Of a DNA stretch of 64,000 nucleotides, positions 54,728-63,847 are shown in pieces. The notes under the pieces were generated by a model, which had not been told where the DNA came from, searched no databases, and saw only the letters and a program-made list of their open reading frames with translations. Within the stretch, counting starts at the first letter, position 1; every line of letters begins with the position of its first letter. Position numbers and translations under genes: made by a program. Origin of the DNA: a virus; the IMG/VR virus record IMGVR_UViG_3300036766_001014, positions 16,841-80,840 of that record; one strand, 5' to 3'.

Positions 54728-56374
54728 ATGACCGAACTCCTGATCGATTCGATGCCGATGCTCAATGTCCATCTCCAAGAGGATGCTGGACATCCGGGCA
54801 AGATCATCATTCGTGGCCAGTTCGCCCGGTCGGACAAGGCGACGGAAAACAAGCGCCTGTATCGCGAGCGGCTTTGGCGGCGGGAGTTCGGCCGACTGTC
54901 GGAGTCGATCGCGCACCGGCGCATGTTCGGCGAGTTGGATCATCCGTCGGATGGCCGCACCAAACTTGCGCGCGTGAGCCACATCATCACGAAGCTCGAC
55001 ATCAACGGCAACGAAGTCATTGGGGAGGCCGAAGTTCTCGACACCCCTAACGGCCGCATCATGAAGGCGCTCGCCGCGGCGAATGCTCAGGTCGGTGTCA
55101 GCAGCCGTGGCTTTGGGTCTACCAAGTCGTTGCCGGATGGCACCCTGGAGGTCCAGGAAGACTTCCGGCTCGACACGTTCGACTTCGTGGCCGATCCAGC
55201 CACCAAAACCGCTTACCCCAAGGTATTCGCCGAGGAGCGCGAGCGGATGTTCGCGGGAGACGACATGACGCTGGAAGACCTCAAGCGCAACTATCCCGGT
55301 CTCGTCGAGGAGCTGTCCAAGCAACTCGTCGAGCAGACCTCTGGCACAAACATCTCTCGCGTCATCCAGGAGACCGAGGAGCGGACCACGCAGCGGCTGA
55401 CCGAGGACTTCGGCATCAAGCTGCGTCGGGCGACCGAGGTGCTTGAGGACGAGATCACCTCTCATGTCAGGAGCGACCTGCTCAGTGACCCGATGGTGGC
55501 TGGCGCCAAGCAGGTCGTCGAGCAGATCGTGGGCCTGGTGAAGTCGTACGGACTGGATCCGCAGGCGCGCGAGGACCTGGACAAGCAGACCGAGGAGATT
55601 GCCTCGCTGAAGACACGCCTGGCCGACCGTGAGCTGGAAGTGCAGAAGCTCCAGGCAGAGTCCAACGAGCTTCGCTCGCTGGCAAAGGAAGCCGCCTACC
55701 GGCTGCACCTGGAGCGTCTGGTCGGTGGCGATCCGTCGCGCGAGGCCATCGAAGCCCTCATCGGCGACGTGACGAAATTTGATACGAAGGAGGAGATTAC
55801 CTCCAAGGTCGAGACCGTGAAGGCGGAGCTGGACAAGCGCGGCGGAGCAGTGAAGCCGTCGGTGGACAAGGCTGCCGAAGAAGCGGCCGAGAGCATCGCC
55901 GCGAAGGACGATGAGATTGCGTCGCTGAGGTCGCGTCTCTCAGTGGTCGAAGCAGACAAGGCGAAAGCGTTGGATCGTGCCATGAAGGCCGATGGCACAG
56001 CTCGCAAGGCCGTGCGCGTCGCCGAGGACCTTGAGATTCAGCTCCACGTGGAAAGGCGCGTGAACGATCAGCCGTCAGAGGAGCATCGCCTTGCTCTGAG
56101 AGAGCTGTGCGAGGACGCGGCTTCGACGACAGAGGTTGATCGCATCGTGAGCCGTTTCAAACCGGCCCGGAGCATCGACGAAGATGAAGCGAGTCGGATT
56201 CGAGCCAGGGTTTCCCGTGGCAAGGGTCGCGACTTGGTGGAAGACACCAGCGGTGCCAAGGGCACCAAAGGTGTGAGCGGATCGAATGGGCGAGGGAGCG
56301 GCCCCCTCACCGAGGTCGGTCTGGACAGGGATACGTTTGAGCGACTCGCCGGTACCGGAAAAGGCCGGGCCTGA
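54728..56374 (+). CDS. Prohead protease fused to coiled-coil scaffold region
   Basis: The 548-residue product starts at ATG 54728. Residues 1-170 match T4 gp21-type prohead protease: GELDHPSDG (catalytic His 72), HIITKLDINGNEVIGEAEVLD and QVGVSSRGFGS (catalytic Ser). Residues 180-500 are long coiled coils (SLKTRLADRELEVQKLQAES) as in internal scaffolding cores. The fusion of protease and scaffold is common in some phages, though T4 keeps them separate. It precedes the capsid gene. Confidence 0.85.
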   Translation: MTELLIDSMPMLNVHLQEDAGHPGKIIIRGQFARSDKATENKRLYRERLWRREFGRLSESIAHRRMFGELDHPSDGRTKLARVSHIITKLDINGNEVIGEAEVLDTPNGRIMKALAAANAQVGVSSRGFGSTKSLPDGTLEVQEDFRLDTFDFVADPATKTAYPKVFAEERERMFAGDDMTLEDLKRNYPGLVEELSKQLVEQTSGTNISRVIQETEERTTQRLTEDFGIKLRRATEVLEDEITSHVRSDLLSDPMVAGAKQVVEQIVGLVKSYGLDPQAREDLDKQTEEIASLKTRLADRELEVQKLQAESNELRSLAKEAAYRLHLERLVGGDPSREAIEALIGDVTKFDTKEEITSKVETVKAELDKRGGAVKPSVDKAAEEAAESIAAKDDEIASLRSRLSVVEADKAKALDRAMKADGTARKAVRVAEDLEIQLHVERRVNDQPSEEHRLALRELCEDAASTTEVDRIVSRFKPARSIDEDEASRIRARVSRGKGRDLVEDTSGAKGTKGVSGSNGRGSGPLTEVGLDRDTFERLAGTGKGRA

Positions 56375-56444
56375 GTACGAAAAGTTGAAAGACTGAAACG
56401 GGTACTGTAGGCCCAAAATAGGCCGGTTCATCGGAGGACAGCAG

Positions 56445-57935
56445 ATGGAAGCGCGAAATATGACTGAAGCCAAGTCCGTGCGAGATGACTCGTACGGTGC
56501 GTTACTTGAAGACAAGTGGGGCAACTTTCTCGAAGGCGTCAACGAGCCGTACACGCGGCGCGTCATGTCGTTGCTGTACGAGAACCAGTTCGAGGACATG
56601 CGGCACCAGCTCCAGGAAGACACCCTCGCGTCCAACGCGGGGACGTACACCAAGTACATCTTCCCGGTCCTGCGGCGCGTGTTCCCGAACCTGATCGCCA
56701 ACGAGATCGTCTCGGTGCAACCGATGACGGCACCGGTCGGCGCGGTGTTCTTCTTTGAGTACAAGCACGGCAAGAGCAAGGGCAGGACGGCGGCTGGCAC
56801 CAACCTGATCCAGAACTTCGACCGCGACTTCTCATCGGAAAAGGTGAGCGGCGAGCAGCTGGCGGTTCCGGATGGCGTCAAGTTCGGCGGCGCAGGCGCT
56901 GCGCTCTCGGTGATCCTCCAGTACAGCCCGGTTCGACCGCTCGACGCGGCCAACGGGATCGCACTGGTGATCGAAGACCTCGACGCGGACGGCACTGTCG
57001 TGCAGTCGGCGACCGACGACGGCGCGGGCGGGTTCACCGGCGATGTGGCAAGCGGCTCGGTCAACTACGCGACCGGCCAGGTGACCAACTTCAAGTTCAC
57101 GGCCGCTCCGACCGCGGGCGCAGGTCGTTCCATCAGGACCACCTACGTCTACGACTCTGAAGCCAACAAGCAGGTGCCCGACATCTTCTTGGACATCGAC
57201 TTCCAAGAAATTCGCGCCACAACGCGCAAGCTCAAGGCTCGTTGGTCGGCAGAAGCGTCGGATGACCTTCGCGCGTTCCATGGTGTCGATGCAGAGACCG
57301 AGTTGGTGGCTGGTATCAGCCAGGAGATCGGCCTTGAGTTGGACCGCGACATCCTGAACCAGCTGTTCCAGGCGTCGGCTTCAACCATTTCGACCTTCGA
57401 TTTCACCGTGCCAGCTGGCTTGGCCGAGGTTGACCATATTCGCGCCTGCTTGACGCGGATGTCGGCGGTCAGCTTCCTCATCCACAAGAAGACCTTGCGC
57501 GCTCCTGCCAACTGGTACGTGACCTCGCCCGAGGTTTCGGCCAAGCTCGTGCAGCTCCAGAGCCACGGTGACTACCGTGCGAACTGGACCTCGGGCAGCG
57601 AGAATCCGTATGGACCGTTCGATGGCGTCCAGACGCCGCCGAGCTACGGACCGATCAGCAGCCACCAGGGCATCCTCAAGATGGGTATGCTGAGCAACAA
57701 GTGGTGGGGCTACCAGGATCCGTTCTTCGCGTTCAACCAGATCATGCTCGGCCTTCGCGGTCAGAGCTACCTCGACGCTGGCTTCGTCTTTGCGCCATAC
57801 GTGCCGCTCCAGATGACGCCGACGTTCCTCGACCCAGAGGACCAGACCTATCGTAAGGGCATGCGCACGCGCTATGCGACCAAGCGTCTTCGTGACGAGT
57901 GGTACGGCCGCGTGACGATCACCGGCGGCCTCTGA
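56445..57935 (+). CDS. Major capsid protein, gp23-like
   Basis: The 496-residue product starts at ATG 56445 behind GGAGGACAG. FPVLRRVFPNLIANEIVSVQP, then MTAPVGAVFFFEYK, is the signature of T4 gp23-like capsid proteins, with SYLDAGFVFAPYVPLQMTPTF near the end. The fold is HK97-like. The N-terminal segment may be removed by the prohead protease. An upstream region contains TTGAAA (56385-56390) and two TAGGCC repeats (56409, 56420), a possible late promoter. Confidence 0.93.
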   Translation: MEARNMTEAKSVRDDSYGALLEDKWGNFLEGVNEPYTRRVMSLLYENQFEDMRHQLQEDTLASNAGTYTKYIFPVLRRVFPNLIANEIVSVQPMTAPVGAVFFFEYKHGKSKGRTAAGTNLIQNFDRDFSSEKVSGEQLAVPDGVKFGGAGAALSVILQYSPVRPLDAANGIALVIEDLDADGTVVQSATDDGAGGFTGDVASGSVNYATGQVTNFKFTAAPTAGAGRSIRTTYVYDSEANKQVPDIFLDIDFQEIRATTRKLKARWSAEASDDLRAFHGVDAETELVAGISQEIGLELDRDILNQLFQASASTISTFDFTVPAGLAEVDHIRACLTRMSAVSFLIHKKTLRAPANWYVTSPEVSAKLVQLQSHGDYRANWTSGSENPYGPFDGVQTPPSYGPISSHQGILKMGMLSNKWWGYQDPFFAFNQIMLGLRGQSYLDAGFVFAPYVPLQMTPTFLDPEDQTYRKGMRTRYATKRLRDEWYGRVTITGGL

Positions 57936-57973
57936 TCAAGAGGCGGTCCCTGACGGGGCCATGAGCCTGGAAG

Positions 57974-58008
57974 CGGGAGGGCGTCGGACAACCGGCCCCT
58001 CCCGTTTT
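57974..58008 (+). terminator. Intrinsic terminator after the capsid gene
   Basis: CGGGAGGG (57974-57981) pairs with CCCTCCCG (57997-58004), followed by TTTT (58005-58008). Loop of 15 nt. It is typical in strength and place for ending the capsid transcript. Confidence 0.75.
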
Positions 58009-58036
58009 CATGTCCTGAAGATGCGAGGAGAGTGAC

Positions 58037-58393
58037 ATGGGCAAGCAAATTGATGAGAAGTCCGGTTTTGATCCCAGCTTCATGATGAAGCTTCACGACA
58101 TGCGCAAGCAGTCGGAGAAGGCTGACAAGGAGAAGGAAGCCAAGGGGAAGAAGAAGCCTCCGGCGTCGGCGAAGAAAGAGGAGCTGCTGCGCGAGCTGGA
58201 GCGCCTCGAATCGACACCGTCGCCCTTCCCCGAGGCGCGCGAGCGTCGCATGGAGCAGCTGCGCACCATCCTGGAGCGTGGCGGCGGCATGGATCCCAGC
58301 TTCATGATGAAGCTGAGCGATCTGCGCAAGAAGAAGGAAGCTGAGGACGAGAAGGAGGCCGCCAAGGCCAAGGGCGGCAAAAAGAAGAAGTGA
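58037..58393 (+). CDS. Small charged protein with internal repeats
   Basis: The 118-residue product starts at ATG 58037 after GCGAGGAGAG. DPSFMMKLHDMRK near residue 12 recurs as DPSFMMKLSDLRK near 86, on either side of ERLESTPSPFPEARERR, EQLR. The rest is Lys/Glu-rich coiled coil. The central block is repeated in the next gene. Unknown head-associated role. Confidence 0.55.
   Translation: MGKQIDEKSGFDPSFMMKLHDMRKQSEKADKEKEAKGKKKPPASAKKEELLRELERLESTPSPFPEARERRMEQLRTILERGGGMDPSFMMKLSDLRKKKEAEDEKEAAKAKGGKKKK
58202..58264 (+). repeat. 63-bp repeat, copy 1 of 2
   Basis: This 63-bp coding block recurs at 58930-58992 with one base difference. It encodes RLESTPSPFPEARERR in two adjacent genes. The near-identity at DNA level implies recent duplication or gene conversion. 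Confidence 0.9.
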
Positions 58394-59319
58394 TGGGCCA
58401 GACTCGGGAACAGATGTTGGCCGAGGCCCTCGCGCGCGTGAATGCGCCGGGGGAACTCGTTCCGTTCGTCGCCGAGGCCCTGGGGGTGCCAGAGAGCGTT
58501 GCCGAGTACGCGATCGATGAGGCGCTGTGCGAGCCAGGGGAATCTGCGGGCCTTCAGGAAAATTTGATGGCCATGGCGGTCATACACCAGCTCGCCAAAT
58601 CGGCAGCGAAGCGTCCGGCAGACAGCGCCTTGTCCGACCGGTCGTGGAAATCGCGTACCAAGTACAACGACCTCGAACGAAAGCATAAAAATGCGCGCAA
58701 GGCCGCGTCTGGGCGGAGCCTTTCCTTCGTGGGCAAAGGCAGCGAGGGCGAGGCCAAGAAGGTCTTGAGCCGATACGACCGGTTCAAGCGGCACATGGGC
58801 GTCAAGCATGTGGCCGGAAAAGCGCGCGAGCTGGCTGGCAAGATCAGCTCCGCCGCCAAGCGCGGCATGAAAATGGTCTTCGGGAAGTGGCAGAAAGTGG
58901 AAGCCGCTGAGATGCGCCGAGAGCTTAGACGCCTCGAATCGACACCGTCGCCCTTCCCCGAGGCGCGCGAGCGTCGCGTGGAGCAGCTGCGCGAGGACCT
59001 GAAGGAGTGGGATCCCGGCGCTTACAAAAACAGCGCTCCGCCAGCAGGCAGCATCATCATCGACAAGGGATCGTATACGGGATGGGTCTCAAAGACCGGG
59101 TTCTATCTTGAATACGACGACCTCGACCACGTGCTTGAAGCCAAATCCAAGCAAGACGCCGCAAAGCTCTATGCGATCGTGTCGAAGGACAAGAAGGCGT
59201 TCGCGGACATCTGGAAACACGAGCAGCACTCCACCGATCCTTCTAAGCGGAAGCCTGGGATGAGGGAGTGGCTGGAAAGCAAGGGCATCGACTACTATTT
59301 CAACAAGGGTTACCACTGA
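58393..59319 (+). CDS. Hypothetical head-region protein sharing a repeat block
   Basis: The product has about 308 residues from ATG 58393; GTG 58390 is possible. The N-terminal helical domain (FVAEALGVPESVAEYAID) is followed by a Lys/Arg-rich region, the shared block RLESTPSPFPEARERR near 181-196, and a C-terminal alpha/beta domain (GSYTGWVSKTGFYLEYDDLDH). Unknown; probably virion-associated by location. Confidence 0.55.
   Translation: MGQTREQMLAEALARVNAPGELVPFVAEALGVPESVAEYAIDEALCEPGESAGLQENLMAMAVIHQLAKSAAKRPADSALSDRSWKSRTKYNDLERKHKNARKAASGRSLSFVGKGSEGEAKKVLSRYDRFKRHMGVKHVAGKARELAGKISSAAKRGMKMVFGKWQKVEAAEMRRELRRLESTPSPFPEARERRVEQLREDLKEWDPGAYKNSAPPAGSIIIDKGSYTGWVSKTGFYLEYDDLDHVLEAKSKQDAAKLYAIVSKDKKAFADIWKHEQHSTDPSKRKPGMREWLESKGIDYYFNKGYH
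58930..58992 (+). repeat. 63-bp repeat, copy 2 of 2
   Basis: Matches 58202-58264 with a single A/G difference, in the same reading frame sense. See copy 1. Confidence 0.9.
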
Positions 59320-59336
59320 AGGGCAAGGCCGGAGAT

Positions 59337-60239
59337 ATGCTGATCGAACGAAAAACATACGGCGCTGGTTACGGAATCGCGTCGATGGAGCGCGATCTGT
59401 TCGAGGAGGCTCAGGCTGCCCGTGAGCTGCGCGAGGGCATGGCCAAGCCGCGCACCGGCGACACCGTCTGGTACGGCGGCGAAAAGGCCAAAATCACGGA
59501 CGCTCGCCCGGATCCGCAGTACGGCGGCTGGAAGGTTGAGCTGGACGTCGGCGGGCAGACGGTCACCGTCAACCCTGGCCTCAGTTTGGAGTTCGGCTCA
59601 AAGAACGACCAGCAGACCAAGAGGAAGCGCCAGACGCTCTTGCAGGCGCTCCGCGGCGCCGTGAGCAAGGGTGGCCAGGGCATGCCGGACAGCGCGTTTT
59701 CGGTCAACCCAGTGGGCGAGGCGAAGCCCTCGACGGCCGATCAGCACCAGCTCAGGATCCTCAAGGACACGGTGAAGAATCCGCTGAAGGGCAAGTTCTT
59801 GGGCGGGCCGAGCGCTGACGAGGCCGAGAAGACCCTTCGGTCGAAGTTCGGGTTCACGGACGCGCAGATCAGCAAGCTGAAGGAATCGACGGGAGCTGGA
59901 CTGGCCTCGAAGATCCGTCGGTTGATGGACGAAGGCACGCCCGGCGTAGCTGGCGAGCATCCCGGCAAGCAGCCGCAGCCGAGCCCGACCGACTACAAGG
60001 AGAAGTCGATCGGCGAGATCGCCTCGGTCATCCGCAAGCAGTGGCAGTCGGTCAACTTCGCGGCCAAGCCGTACCTCGATGCGATGATGGGCATGGAGAA
60101 GATCGATGACACGTATGGCGACGACCAGGGGCGCAGCATTGTGTCCTACTTCCTCGGCAACGCCAGTCAGTTCAAGGGACCCGAGGCCAAGGTCATCAAG
60201 GCGGAGTTGAGCCGCCGCGTGAAGTCTCGGCCGCGATAA
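59337..60239 (+). CDS. Hypothetical head-region protein
   Basis: The 300-residue product starts at ATG 59337 with CGGAGAT upstream. A beta-rich SH3-like stretch (GDTVWYGGEKAKITDARPD) is followed by helical segments including a short EF-like SADEAEKTLRSKFGFTDAQI and a C-terminal helical domain. No known family. Confidence 0.5.
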   Translation: MLIERKTYGAGYGIASMERDLFEEAQAARELREGMAKPRTGDTVWYGGEKAKITDARPDPQYGGWKVELDVGGQTVTVNPGLSLEFGSKNDQQTKRKRQTLLQALRGAVSKGGQGMPDSAFSVNPVGEAKPSTADQHQLRILKDTVKNPLKGKFLGGPSADEAEKTLRSKFGFTDAQISKLKESTGAGLASKIRRLMDEGTPGVAGEHPGKQPQPSPTDYKEKSIGEIASVIRKQWQSVNFAAKPYLDAMMGMEKIDDTYGDDQGRSIVSYFLGNASQFKGPEAKVIKAELSRRVKSRPR

Positions 60240-60251
60240 ATAGGAGCGAGC

Positions 60252-60683
60252 ATGCCGACATACAAGAAAGCACCAGCCTTCCGAGGCAAGGACGTTGTCC
60301 TGAGCATCGGAAGAACACAGATTCGGGTCGAGGATGACAGGGAGTACACCGATCAGCGATTCGGCAAGTTCGTTCGCTACGGCTTCGTGGTCGAGGTTCA
60401 GTCCGCTCCGTTGGTCGAGCCAGCGGTGGCAGAAGATCCTCCGTCACCGGCGCCGAGCGCCGACACGGTTGAACCGAACCAGAGCGCCGACACGGTTGAG
60501 CCGAATCAGGGCGACGACGCGATTGACTCGAACCAGGGCGCTGAGTCGGATGAACTCGATGGCGAAGACGATGACATCGCAAGCGACGACAGCGCAGGCG
60601 CTGACGAGGATCAGTCTGCGCAAGATGGCGCATCAAGTGCGGTTGAGAAGCCGCGCAAGAGGCAAAAGAAGCCAAAGAAGTAG
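60252..60683 (+). CDS. Small protein with SADTVEPNQ repeats
   Basis: The 143-residue product starts at ATG 60252 after TAGGAGCG. The N-terminal 55 residues form a beta-rich domain (DVVLSIGRTQIRVEDDREY). The rest is an acidic low-complexity tail with SADTVEPNQ twice and related QGDD/DSNQG units, then a basic end (RKRQKKPKK). The tail looks like a flexible tether. Confidence 0.5.
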   Translation: MPTYKKAPAFRGKDVVLSIGRTQIRVEDDREYTDQRFGKFVRYGFVVEVQSAPLVEPAVAEDPPSPAPSADTVEPNQSADTVEPNQGDDAIDSNQGAESDELDGEDDDIASDDSAGADEDQSAQDGASSAVEKPRKRQKKPKK

Positions 60684-60698
60684 TAGGCTGGTCGAGCG

Positions 60699-61487
60699 AT
60701 GACGCCGTCCTTCGATCCACTGAACAGGGCCGATGCGATTAGCTGGCTCAAGAGGAGCCTTGGCGGCGGCATTGTGGTCATCGAGCTGTGCCAGGATCAC
60801 TTCGAGGATTCCTTCGCGGACGCCATCCGCTGGTACACTGGTCGCAACGGCATCAAGCGACGAGCGGCTCAGAATATCGTCGGCGGCATCCAGGAATACC
60901 AGATGCCGGACGACTGCGATGAGTTGCTGGAGGTCTGGTTTCCTGGTGTCCAGATCGACCTCATCGCCGCGATCAACCCATACGCTTTCATCGACGTCGA
61001 TCAGCTGCCGATCGCCTCGCAGTCGCTGACCGGAGTCCCAGGTGGGTCGTTTTACGGCACGCTGGAGCTGATGCTGGCGCACGCCTCGACGGCGCGGCGC
61101 GTTACTGGCAGCGAACCGGCGTGGGAGTATTTCAAGGACACCAACACGTTGCACATTGCCCCTCGCAATCAGCGCGGAGGGCTGGCGATCGCCAAGTACA
61201 TCAGCACAACGCTTGTGTGCGACGATCCGATCCCTCCGGCATTGATTCCGAAAAACGACTTCAGGCGCCTGCGATACAGGCACCGTGAGCTGATCCTGCG
61301 CTACGCGCTTGCCAAGGTGAAAGAGCGCCTGGGCAGGGTGCGCGGCAAGTACAGTGATCTGCCGTCCTCTGGCGGAGCCAGGACGCTCGACGGGGAGACT
61401 TTGCTGGCCGAGTCGAAGGAGGAAGTGACCACGCTCAACGAGGAGATCATGGAGCTGAACGAAGGCGTTCCGTTCCTGATCGGCTGA
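60699..61487 (+). CDS. Putative neck or head-completion protein
   Basis: The 262-residue product starts at ATG 60699. It shows DHFEDSFADAIRWYTGRNGIK, IQEYQMPDDCDELLEVWFPG, and RLRYRHRELILRYALAKVKERL, which resemble head-tail connector proteins of myoviruses placed after the capsid gene. The order and length support a neck role, but the match is by eye. Confidence 0.6.
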   Translation: MTPSFDPLNRADAISWLKRSLGGGIVVIELCQDHFEDSFADAIRWYTGRNGIKRRAAQNIVGGIQEYQMPDDCDELLEVWFPGVQIDLIAAINPYAFIDVDQLPIASQSLTGVPGGSFYGTLELMLAHASTARRVTGSEPAWEYFKDTNTLHIAPRNQRGGLAIAKYISTTLVCDDPIPPALIPKNDFRRLRYRHRELILRYALAKVKERLGRVRGKYSDLPSSGGARTLDGETLLAESKEEVTTLNEEIMELNEGVPFLIG

Positions 61488-61490
61488 GCC

Positions 61491-62150
61491 ATGAATCCAA
61501 TCTCGATCGCAGACCTGATCGACGAGGCTGATAAGGCAGCTTCGCCAGAGTACAGAGCTGGCTACGATCGAATCTTCGGCAAGAAGAAGCGACCAAAGAA
61601 AGCCGTCGCGCCACCGGACACAAAGAAGGCCGCTAAGCCGAAGACGCCGGAAGCCGAGAGAGCGAAGGCTCTCAAGCAGCAGCAGTCTCGACAGAAGGTT
61701 GCCAAGACGCGCGATAAAAAGGTGCGCGCGAAGGAGAAGTCCGGAGCCGAGCAAGCGAGCGCAGCTCGACTCGCAAAGCAAGCCGAGATCAAGCAGTCCG
61801 CCGCGAAGAAGTCTGGGGTGGAGAAAAAGCAGGGCCTCAACACGATCCCAGCTCAGATCGCGCACTGCATGATGGCGCTGCACGTGAAGCGCAAGAAGTC
61901 GAAGGAGGCCGCGTGGAACATCTGCCGATGGGCCATGACCAAGTACGGCTATCTCAGCGGCCCATACAGGGTCAACACCAAGATGCCAAAGGCCGTGAAG
62001 CAGACCGGCAAAGGCAGCAGGCGATCGTTCCAGCACGGCATGGAAAAGAAGCCACTGAATGGCGGCGTCCCTGGGAATGGCGGGACCAAGTTCGCGAGGT
62101 TTGTTACGATGTTCAAGACCCTCGAACCCAAGATTCTTCTGAAGAAGTAG
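61491..62150 (+). CDS. Highly basic virion-region protein
   Basis: The 219-residue product starts at ATG 61491. Residues 30-120 are Lys/Ala-rich coiled coil. The C-terminal 100 residues (AQIAHCMMALHVKRKKSKEAA, WNICRWAMTKYGYLSGPYRV) look folded. It may be a DNA-binding or connector-associated protein. Unknown. Confidence 0.5.
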   Translation: MNPISIADLIDEADKAASPEYRAGYDRIFGKKKRPKKAVAPPDTKKAAKPKTPEAERAKALKQQQSRQKVAKTRDKKVRAKEKSGAEQASAARLAKQAEIKQSAAKKSGVEKKQGLNTIPAQIAHCMMALHVKRKKSKEAAWNICRWAMTKYGYLSGPYRVNTKMPKAVKQTGKGSRRSFQHGMEKKPLNGGVPGNGGTKFARFVTMFKTLEPKILLKK

Positions 62151-62540
62151 ATGCCCAAGACATACCACTCCACGAACGGCCGATTCTGTCCGCCGGATTC
62201 CGCGAAGACGGTCATCAAGGATGGCGAGCGCTTCAAGGTCGTGCGTCAGCACCGGCGAATGAAGCCGAAGAAGGAGGCGCTGGAGCGACCATCCGGGTCT
62301 GACCGGTGGATTCCGCTGCCGGAAGTGATCGCGGCCTTTGGCGTGGTGGAGCGCAGCGATCGGCCGATGATCTCTCGCCCCCAGAAGTGTAAATACTGCG
62401 ATTCGCCAGCAAACAAGGCGATGATCTGGGCCGATGGCAGGGCGTACGTTCCAGTCTGTGGCGATGAACATCTTGCCAAGGCTCGCAAGCAAGTCGGCGA
62501 TCACGGTGTCACCACTCGGCCGATCCCGGTGGACCAATGA
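62151..62540 (+). CDS. Zinc-knuckle hypothetical protein
   Basis: The 129-residue product starts directly after the previous stop. CKYCDSPANKAMIWADG, then PVCGDEHL, forms a C3H-like zinc site. The N-terminus is basic. It overlaps the next ATG by 4 nt. Confidence 0.55.
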   Translation: MPKTYHSTNGRFCPPDSAKTVIKDGERFKVVRQHRRMKPKKEALERPSGSDRWIPLPEVIAAFGVVERSDRPMISRPQKCKYCDSPANKAMIWADGRAYVPVCGDEHLAKARKQVGDHGVTTRPIPVDQ

Positions 62541-63160
62541 GCTGCAAGGACACATCGCTCCAGATCGCGTGCCAGGACACGACCCTCGGCGGGACCGGTG
62601 CAGGCGGCGCCGCCAACGTGCCAAACATCTTTCCCGGCGGCGGGGGCGGCGTTCCAGCCGAGCTGCCGCTGTGGGACTCGGTTGCCACGGAGCCCGCGAA
62701 GCTATCCGGCGCATCGTTCCGAATTTACTCGGTGCGCAGGGCCAAGAACCGACACCCGCTGTACGCAGAATCGTCGGCCAACGGGAACTGGGAGTACCAC
62801 GGCCCATGGGAGATGATGGGCGCGTTCATGTTCGATCAGACCGGCGACACGCAGGCCGCCGCCGAGGACTCTGGTCTTCAGCGTAGCGCAACCGCGACGC
62901 TCTCTGTGTCGCGCAAAGAGTTCGAGCTGGCCGATGCTCCGGAGCCGAAGATTGGCGACGTCATTCACCTTTGGAACAACAGGCCGTTCAGTTCCGATTA
63001 TCAGTTCTGGGACGTAGTGAAATCGGATCGCGACGGCGGCATTTTCACGAGCGAAGCGTTCGTGCAGTGGACGCTTGCGCTTGCGCGCAGGACGACGTTC
63101 GATCCTGGTCGCAAGATTCTTGGCCTGGACGTCGTTACGCCGACACACGAGGACCGATGA
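62537..63160 (+). CDS. Putative neck or virion protein
   Basis: The 207-residue product starts at ATG 62537 (ATGA overlap). The Gly-rich N-terminus is followed by a beta-rich domain (SFRIYSVRRAKNRHPLY, KIGDVIHLWNNRPFSSDYQ, FWDVVKSDRDG). Position in the neck/tail-completion region suggests a structural role. Confidence 0.5.
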   Translation: MSCKDTSLQIACQDTTLGGTGAGGAANVPNIFPGGGGGVPAELPLWDSVATEPAKLSGASFRIYSVRRAKNRHPLYAESSANGNWEYHGPWEMMGAFMFDQTGDTQAAAEDSGLQRSATATLSVSRKEFELADAPEPKIGDVIHLWNNRPFSSDYQFWDVVKSDRDGGIFTSEAFVQWTLALARRTTFDPGRKILGLDVVTPTHEDR

Positions 63161-63468
63161 GCTGGGCGTGTCAGCTCGACGCTGCGATGGCAGAAGGCTT
63201 TCATCTGCCGTACGCGGCTGGTCAAGAAGTCGAGATCCGCACGCGCGCAGGCGCGTTGGTAGCTCGGGGCGTTGTGCTCGGCGTCTCGGATGAGACCAGG
63301 TCGGTGATGATCATGGACAGGGCGTCTGGCACCGATCTCCAGATCGAGCTGGATCCGAAAATGTACGACATCCGCAAGATGACACGGGGAGGCTCGGCGG
63401 ACGTTCCGTCGCTGGGAATTCAGCCGAGCCTATCGTCCGCCCCGAGTCGGCCCGGCCGAGACGCTTGA
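63157..63468 (+). CDS. Small beta-rich virion-region protein
   Basis: The 103-residue product starts at ATG 63157, overlapping the previous TGA. AAGQEVEIRTRAGALVARGV, then VLGVSDETRSVMI, is SH3/OB-like and beta-rich. It may be a head-tail joining accessory. Unknown. Confidence 0.5.
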   Translation: MSWACQLDAAMAEGFHLPYAAGQEVEIRTRAGALVARGVVLGVSDETRSVMIMDRASGTDLQIELDPKMYDIRKMTRGGSADVPSLGIQPSLSSAPSRPGRDA

Positions 63469-63496
63469 GGCGGCACCGGAATGAGCTGAGCAAAGG

Positions 63497-63847
63497 ATGA
63501 GCGACAACGCGAAGAAATTCATGGCGCAGGGGTACGCCTTCCCATGCGCGTGCTGCGCGAAGCTCTGGCGGGCCATGGCGCGCGGCATGGAAACGTGCGA
63601 GGCCGTCTTCGGCAACCAGGACTGCGGCGGCCCAGTCTCCGGGATGTCCTATCCGCTGTATGAAGGCCCGCTTAGCGAGTCAGCGTTGGCAACCTATTGC
63701 TGCTTCTGCGGAGAGCGTGCGGCCGAGGCCGTGACGTCGGTCTGCCAGCCGACGCGGTTCGTTGGCATTTGTTCGCGCCATGCCCCGACCATCGATCGGT
63801 TGGTGGTGGCGACCGAGCTGTCGCGCAGAAGGGTGTCCAATGGCTAA
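63497..63847 (+). CDS. Cys-rich hypothetical protein
   Basis: The 116-residue product starts at ATG 63497. CACC near 18-21, a middle Cys, and CCFCGERAAEA suggest two zinc sites. It overlaps the next gene by 8 nt. Confidence 0.5.
   Translation: MSDNAKKFMAQGYAFPCACCAKLWRAMARGMETCEAVFGNQDCGGPVSGMSYPLYEGPLSESALATYCCFCGERAAEAVTSVCQPTRFVGICSRHAPTIDRLVVATELSRRRVSNG

Noticed and set aside
60633-62807. 724-codon open frame on the minus strand opposite the neck genes
   Set aside because: Composition is Leu/Arg/His-rich without motif order. It lies exactly opposite several well-formed plus-strand genes with ribosome sites; a shadow frame of GC-rich coding DNA.
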